In this document: positions 58,601 through 64,000 of the stretch, piece after piece | How the letters are laid out: each line of letters begins with the position of its first letter | Position numbering within the stretch: position 1 is the stretch's first letter | NCBI GenBank assembly: GCA_047967505.1 | Contig: CM106539.1 | Length of the DNA stretch: 64,000 nucleotides | From: Dipteris shenzhenensis | Taxonomy: Eukaryota; Polypodiophyta; Polypodiopsida; Gleicheniales | Strand: one strand, 5' to 3' | Notes under the pieces: generated by a model | What the model saw: only the letters and a program-made list of their open reading frames with translations | What the model was told of the DNA's origin: nothing | Database searches by the model: none | Made by a program: the position numbers and the translations under genes

Positions 58601-58914
58601 GACTGTTGTGCATTTATGTCACCGACTTGTTAGCTGGAGATGCGGTTGGTACACCGCCCACAAATAATAGCTAGATGATAGCTATCCTTATCTACTCTAG
58701 TTTGTGGCTCAGTTAGTATGCCACCTTAGTTAGTTGAGTTTGGTTTGAGACCCACATATAGGGTTCTTCTATTTCTTTGTACAAGAGTTCTTTTGGCTTT
58801 CACAACTAAGAAGAGGAAAACTATTTTCAGCCTCCACCTTTGTGTGTATTCTCCCATTGTGATTGTGAGAAAGCTGCAAGTGAGACTCCTTCCCTCTCTC
58901 CCACTATCTTCACA
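58601..58914 (+). repeat. 5' LTR of the younger copia element (5' end shortened)
   Basis: Matches the 3' LTR from 63773 onward. Over the shared 228 bp visible there are six differences, all transitions. It ends ...TCTTCACA directly before the primer-binding site. The first 38 bp of the 3' LTR (starting TGTTGAGATATC) have no counterpart here. Confidence 0.85.
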
Positions 58915-58927
58915 TGGTATCAGAGCC
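58915..58927 (+). other. Primer-binding site (initiator tRNA-Met)
   Basis: TGGTATCAGAGCC, the usual plant copia primer site, immediately after the LTR's CA end. Confidence 0.93.
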
Positions 58928-59457
58928 TTGTTCGTGGTAAGGAGCTCAAGAAAGCAAGCCAAGTTCGTGGTGTCCTGGTAAGAGGACCAGTGTTGCTTTC
59001 CTATTTCGAGTTTGGGAGCAAATCTCTGCAGGTAGCACAGCCAGAAGTGCAGGAGTGCACTATTTCAGATTGAGACGCCCTTCGCGGTGTGGCGAGAGCG
59101 CAGTATATGCTACGGGAGAGGGCGAAGCCCATAGTGACTTTATTTTTTTGATTTGAGGCCGTTTCGGGGCCCGTTTTGAAGGTAGAAGTTCTTCACAGGC
59201 ACTCAGAAAAAGGCCCTGTTTTTGCTGTGCAACCACTGTTCTGCGGGTCGGTGAAAAGGTGCCGCAGAAATTGCATCGTATGCCTGTGTGCAGAGATATT
59301 GGGAGTTGCAGATTCATGCCTGTTGCCTGTTGATGTAAAATCGTCACTAGGAAGTGACTGTGTGGTGAAATACCACTTTCATCAGTTTTGCAGATCTGCC
59401 CGTGTGAGGCAAAAGCTGTGTTTTTTGCAGTGACAGAATATTTTGCAGTGTTCTGTA

Positions 59458-62400
59458 ATGGCATCTGACTCTCTTTCACAGATTGTCACTGAAAAGCTTG
59501 ACAAGAACAACTTCCAGGCATGGAAGTTTAGAATGACAAATTTCTTGATGGGAAAAGGCTATTGGGAATTCATTACAGGAAATGAAGAAGAACTTGTTCT
59601 TCCTAATGTTCCCAGTCAACAGGAAATGCAGGCATTCAAAGGATGGCATGAGAGAGCCAGGAAAGTTATGTACTGGCTGTCTATCAGTATTTTGGACTCC
59701 ATGATTGTGCATATTCAGGATGCAAATACACCAAAGGAGGCATGGGATACTTTGGCAAAAATGTATAGCACAAATACGCAAGCCAGGAAAATGCAACTCA
59801 AACAGGAGTTGCACAATGTGCAGAGAGAAAATTTGAGCATAAATGACTACCACATGAAAGTGAAGAAAATTGCAGATGCACTTGCTTCCATTGGGTCGCC
59901 AGTGGATGATGATGATTTGGTTTCTGTGACCTTGAATGGTCTAGGAAAGGATTATGCACAGTTCCGGACATCCATTACCGTCCGTGAAAAATTTCCTGAT
60001 TTTGAGGAGCTGATTGCTCTTATAATTTCTGAAGAGCAAAGAAATGGTGGTGCATCTTCTTCAGCAGGAACTTCAAAAGAAGCTGTCTTCTACTCAAATG
60101 TTGGCAGAGGTAGAGGCAGAGGTAGAGGAGGCCGATCTGCAGGCCGTGGTAGAAATCAGAATATGTAGCAAACGCAAGAAAACCAGTCCTATGCAGGAGG
60201 ACGTGGTAACTCTAGAGGCAGGGGGAGCCAAAGAGGCCGTGGTGGATGGCAGAGAAGCCAAAATGCAAACAGCAATGTTGAATGCTACTATTGTGGCAAA
60301 ATGGGTCATATGGCTAAGGACTGCTACAAAAAGCAGAATGACATTATGAATGGAAAATTGCAGCAAGGCAATTATGCATCTTCTAGTAGGCAGGGTGATG
60401 ATAGAAATGAGCATCTATTTATGGTGCAGCATATGACCAATTCTGTGACAAGTGCAGAAGAACAAAATGATGTGTGGTATGTTGACTCAGGTATGTCAAA
60501 CCACATGACAGGTCATGCAGAATGGATGCAAGATGCAAGGAAAATGGAGAAACCAGGATTTGTGGAGACTAGTGACGATACTGCACATCCTATTGTGCAG
60601 ATTGGCAAAATTCCTTTGTCTATGTAGGATGGGAAAAAGAAATACTTGTCTAATGTATTTCATGTCCCGAACATCACCAAGAACCTGGTTTCTGGATGCT
60701 TTGTTGAGGATATGAAAAATAACGGTCGCCTGATAGCAAAAGGAAAGAAGAAGGGCAGGATGTTTACGTTGGATGCGGACATGCCTGAATTGAGTGCAGC
60801 AATGTTTGCACATGGGATCGGTGTAGTTGCAGATATTGATATCTGGCACAAACGCATTGGTCATGTTAATATACAGCGACTTAAATCAATGCAAGCCCAA
60901 AATATTGTTGCAGGATTGCCAAAATTCAAGGTTGCAGAAATGCACAAAGTTTGTGAAGCCTGTCAATTTGGGAAACAGGCAAGGAAACCTTTTCCTAGGC
61001 ATGTTCAAGAGGGTAAAAAGCCATTGGAATTAATCCACTCTGATGTGTGGACTACAAAAGCTGCATCTATTGGAGGCTGTCACTATTTTGTCACATTTAT
61101 TGATGACTTCAGCAGAAAACTGTGGGAGTATTTTATGAAAAAGAAAAGTGAAGTGTTTGGGCACTTCAAAGCTTTCAAAGCTATGGTTGAAAAAGAAACA
61201 GGCCTGCAAATAAAATTCGTGAGGTCAGATGGAGGGGGAGAGTACCTCTCAAATGAGTTTGCAAGGTTCTTGCAGGAGCATGGTATAAAGCAGCAATATT
61301 CATGCAGTCATACCCCACAGCAAAATGGAATTGCAGAAAGAAAAAACAGGCATATTGGAGAGGTATCTCGGGCTATGCTAAATGAAAAAGATCTACCAGA
61401 TTATTATTGGGCTGAAGCAGTTGCTACAGCAGTCTATATAATGAACAGGACTCCCACTGCACCAATACATGGCATGACGCCAGAGGAGATGTATACTGGT
61501 AGGAAACCAGATATTTCTCATTTGAAGATTTTTGGTTGCATTGCCTATGTCCATGTGCCAGATGAGTTGAGGTCCAAGTTGGATCCAAAAGCTGAGAAGT
61601 GCATCTTTATTGGTTATTCTCTGTAGCAAAAAGGGTATAGATGCTATAACCCTTCTACACGTAAGTTCACAGTGAGCAGAGATGTTGTTTTTGATGAGAT
61701 GAGCAGCTGGTATAAACCAGTAAATGTGATGATTGATGTAGATGCACAAAATGGTAATGCTGCACAGAATTCACAGCAGCAATCACAAAATATCAGTGGA
61801 CCTACAGTGTCCTCTAGCAGTGGTTCACATACTTCGCCATGGACAGGTAGATTGAGATCAGGAGAATCTCCTCAAAGCAATGCAGATAGTGGTATGCAGG
61901 TATCACGAAAAGGAAAAGAGAAGGTAGATCAGCCCATGTTTGATGTGAATGCAGGTCACTCTTGTGTGGATGGTGAATCCAGTGGCTCAGAACAGAGCAT
62001 TGATGATGAGTTGGGTATTCCTTCTGTTGTTACACCTGGAGTAAGGAAGACCAGGGATGTTTTCAGAGCACCTGGAAGTGAGCCTATTTTGCGCAGGTCT
62101 ACCAGGGTTAGGTATCCTGTGGATAGACTGAAATATGATGGATTTACAGCCATTCACTATGCCTATATGGTCAAAGTGATACAGGAACCAGAACCCACTT
62201 CTTTTGAGCAAGCCATGGGAAATGAAAAATGGGAGAAAGCCATGGATGAAGAAATGGATGCCTTGGATGCTAATGCTACATGGGAAGTGGTGCCTTTACC
62301 TAAAGGCAAGAATGCAATTGGCTGTAAGTGGGTTTATAAGATCAAGCACAATGCAGATGGTTCTGTGAATAGATACAAGGCAAGATTAGTTGTCAAGGGG

Positions 62401-63774
62401 TATGCACAGACATATGGCATTGATTATGAAGAAACTTTCAGCCCAGTTGCAAGGATGGCAATCGTAAGAGCAGCCATTGCTATGGCTGCATCGAAGGGAT
62501 GGTCTTTACGTCAGATGGATGTAAAGAATGCCTCCTTGCATGGTGATTTGCAAGAAGAGGTCTTTATGGAGCAGCCAGCAGGTTATGTTCATGCTACTCA
62601 TCCTGAGTTTGTTTGCAGGTTGAAGAAAGCCTTGTATGGCTTGAAGCAAGCAAATAGAGCATGGTCTAACAAGATAGGACAGTATCTTGTCACTATTGGC
62701 TTTCAGATTTCCAAGGCAGATTTCTCACTCTATGTGAGAAAAACAGAGAAAGGGATTATGCTGCTGGTCATTTATGTTGATCATTTGATCATCACAGGTG
62801 ATAGTGATGAAGATATCCTTCATGTGAAAATGCTATTGAGGCAGAAGTTTGAGATGAAGGATTTGGGAGAGCTGCGTTATTTCTTGGGCATTGAAGTGAT
62901 TAGATCACCAAGTGGGATACAGCTCTTGCAAAGGCAGTATGGATTGGACATGCTGTCCAAATATGGGATGACAGGCTGTAAGCCTATTTCAGTTCCTTTG
63001 GAGCAGAATGTGAAGCTGAGCGCAGATGTAGGTGAGCTTCTGGAGGACCCTACTATGTACAGACGCATAGTAGGAAGTTTGATTTACATGACTATTACCA
63101 GGCCAGATTTGAGCTATGCTGTTGGGTTGGTAAGTCAATTTATGCAGGCTCCAAGGAAACCGCATTTGGATGCAGCTAGACGCATACTCAGGTATGTGAA
63201 GTCCACATTGCAGTATGGACTATTTTATGAGGCTGGGGTTCAGATACAGTTGCATGGATACACTGATGCTGATTGGGCTGGTAGTATTTCTGATAGACGA
63301 TCTACCAGTGGATATGTATTCTCTTTTGGGAGTGCTGCAGTCACTTGGAGCAGCAAGAAACAGCCTACAGTTGCCTTGTCGAGCACAGAGGCTGAGTACA
63401 GGGGTGCAGCAATGGCTGCATGTGAGGTAGCTTGGTTGCATAAGCTACTCTATGATATGCATCAGTCTACAGATGGGCCAGTTGTCATTTATTGTGACAA
63501 CACGAGCAGCATACACTTGGCAAAGAACCCAGTCTTTCATGCCAGAACAAAGCACATTGAGGTGCATTATCACTATGTACGGGAGAAGGTTTTACTAGGT
63601 CTTATTGATCTAGTTTATGTCAGCACAGAGGATCAGGTAGCTGACATATTCACGAAAGCATTGGGCGCAGAGAAGCTGCGCAAGTTCAGAGACCTGCTTG
63701 GTGTGCAAGAATTGGGATTGAGCTCGAGGGGGAGTGTTGAGATATCAAGCTCCACTCGCGATATGCCAGGGTGA
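59458..63774 (+). pseudogene. Ty1/copia gag-pol, one frame broken by three TAG codons
   Basis: One frame of about 1,440 codons from ATG 59458 to TGA 63772, interrupted only at 60166-60168, 60625-60627 and 61624-61626, all TAG. Order: gag (LDKNNFQAWKFRMTNFLMGK, an RGRGRGG run, and CYYCGKMGHMAKDC at about 60280), protease (WYVDSGMSNHMTG), pre-integrase (DIWHKRIGHVN..CEACQFGKQ), integrase (HSDVW, FIDDFSRKLWEY, SDGGGEYLSNEF, HTPQQNGIAERKN) and reverse transcriptase (CKWVYKIKHNADGSVNRYKA, RQMDVKNASLHGDLQEEV). RNase H follows (TDADWAGSISDRRSTSGYV, SSTEAEYRG, ADIFTKAL). The reverse-transcriptase active site reads YVDH instead of YVDD. About 17 residues seem missing after ITKNLVS compared with what I remember of relatives. 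The copy cannot make an active enzyme. Confidence 0.9.
63726..63734 (+). other. Polypurine tract
   Basis: GAGGGGGAG directly before TGTTGAGATATC, the start of the 3' LTR. Confidence 0.8.
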
Positions 63775-64000
63775 CTGTTGTGCATTTATGTCACCGACTT
63801 GTTAGCTGGAGATGCGGTTGGTACACCACCCACGAATAATAGCTGGATGACAGCTATCCTTATCTACTCTAGTTTGTGGCTCAGTTAGTATACCACCTTA
63901 GTTAGTTGAGTTTGGTTTGAGACCCACATATAGGGTTCTTCTATTTCTTTGTACAAGAGTTCTTTTGGCTTTCACAACTAAGAAGAGGAAAACTGTTTTC
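63735..64000 (+). repeat. 3' LTR of the younger copia element, cut by the window end
   Basis: Begins TGTTGAGATATC after the polypurine tract. From 63773 it matches the 5' LTR with six transitions in 228 bp. The end and the target-site duplication lie beyond the window. Confidence 0.88.

Overview
The window looks like nuclear DNA of a land plant. The evidence is plant-type TTTAGGG interstitial telomere repeats, three Ty1/copia copies, one with a clear initiator-tRNA-Met primer site, plant-style LINE remnants, and genes with short GT-AG introns. A fern or other non-seed plant is my guess from the style of the transposase genes; it is not proven. I see no ordinary host gene that I can name. Almost everything recognisable is mobile DNA.

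The left 28 kb is the interesting part: two related large DNA transposons, one nested in the other. The inner one is 14,239 bp (1632-15870). It has 30-bp terminal inverted repeats (one mismatch) and is flanked by TTTG on both sides. Its left gene, on the minus strand, is a DDE transposase of the type now called DUF7869 (2222-5444). Its right genes, on the plus strand, encode a ParB-like domain fused to a degenerate beta-class DNA N4/N6 methyltransferase fold (9481-12287), an FCP1-like HAD phosphatase domain that lacks key catalytic residues (12996-14284), and a SET domain (14532-15089). Splice phases allow the last three to be one multidomain protein. The two gene blocks diverge from a 3.9-kb centre carrying about 38 copies of a short palindrome (GATTTGGCC-N4-GGCCAAATC type) in two arrays.

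The inner element sits inside an exon of a second ParB-methyltransferase gene on the minus strand (pieces 15871-17939 and 1-1627). Removing the element plus one TTTG restores the reading frame exactly, which fixes the insertion to the base. That older gene is divergent from a second, more distant DUF7869 transposase (24244-27739). The two are separated by a 6-kb centre of simple repeats: polypyrimidine satellite with GC-rich palindromes, a CCCACT minisatellite and telomere-like DNA. So both elements share one plan: transposase and ParB-methyltransferase transcribed outward from a palindrome-rich centre. A third, truncated transposase copy lies at 42256-43366.

From 28 to 51 kb the DNA is mostly unassigned, AT-rich and old. 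It contains tandem repeats, a solo-like LTR (33986-34302), LINE fragments (31957-32250, 44400-44740, 44763-47420) and a dispersed LTR-like repeat (38430-38790, 53166-53620). From 51.8 to 64 kb there are three Ty1/copia copies: a rearranged minus-strand one (51821-54850), a decayed plus-strand one of the same family (55708-58455), and a younger, nearly complete one (58601 to the window end) whose single gag-pol frame is broken only by three TAG codons.
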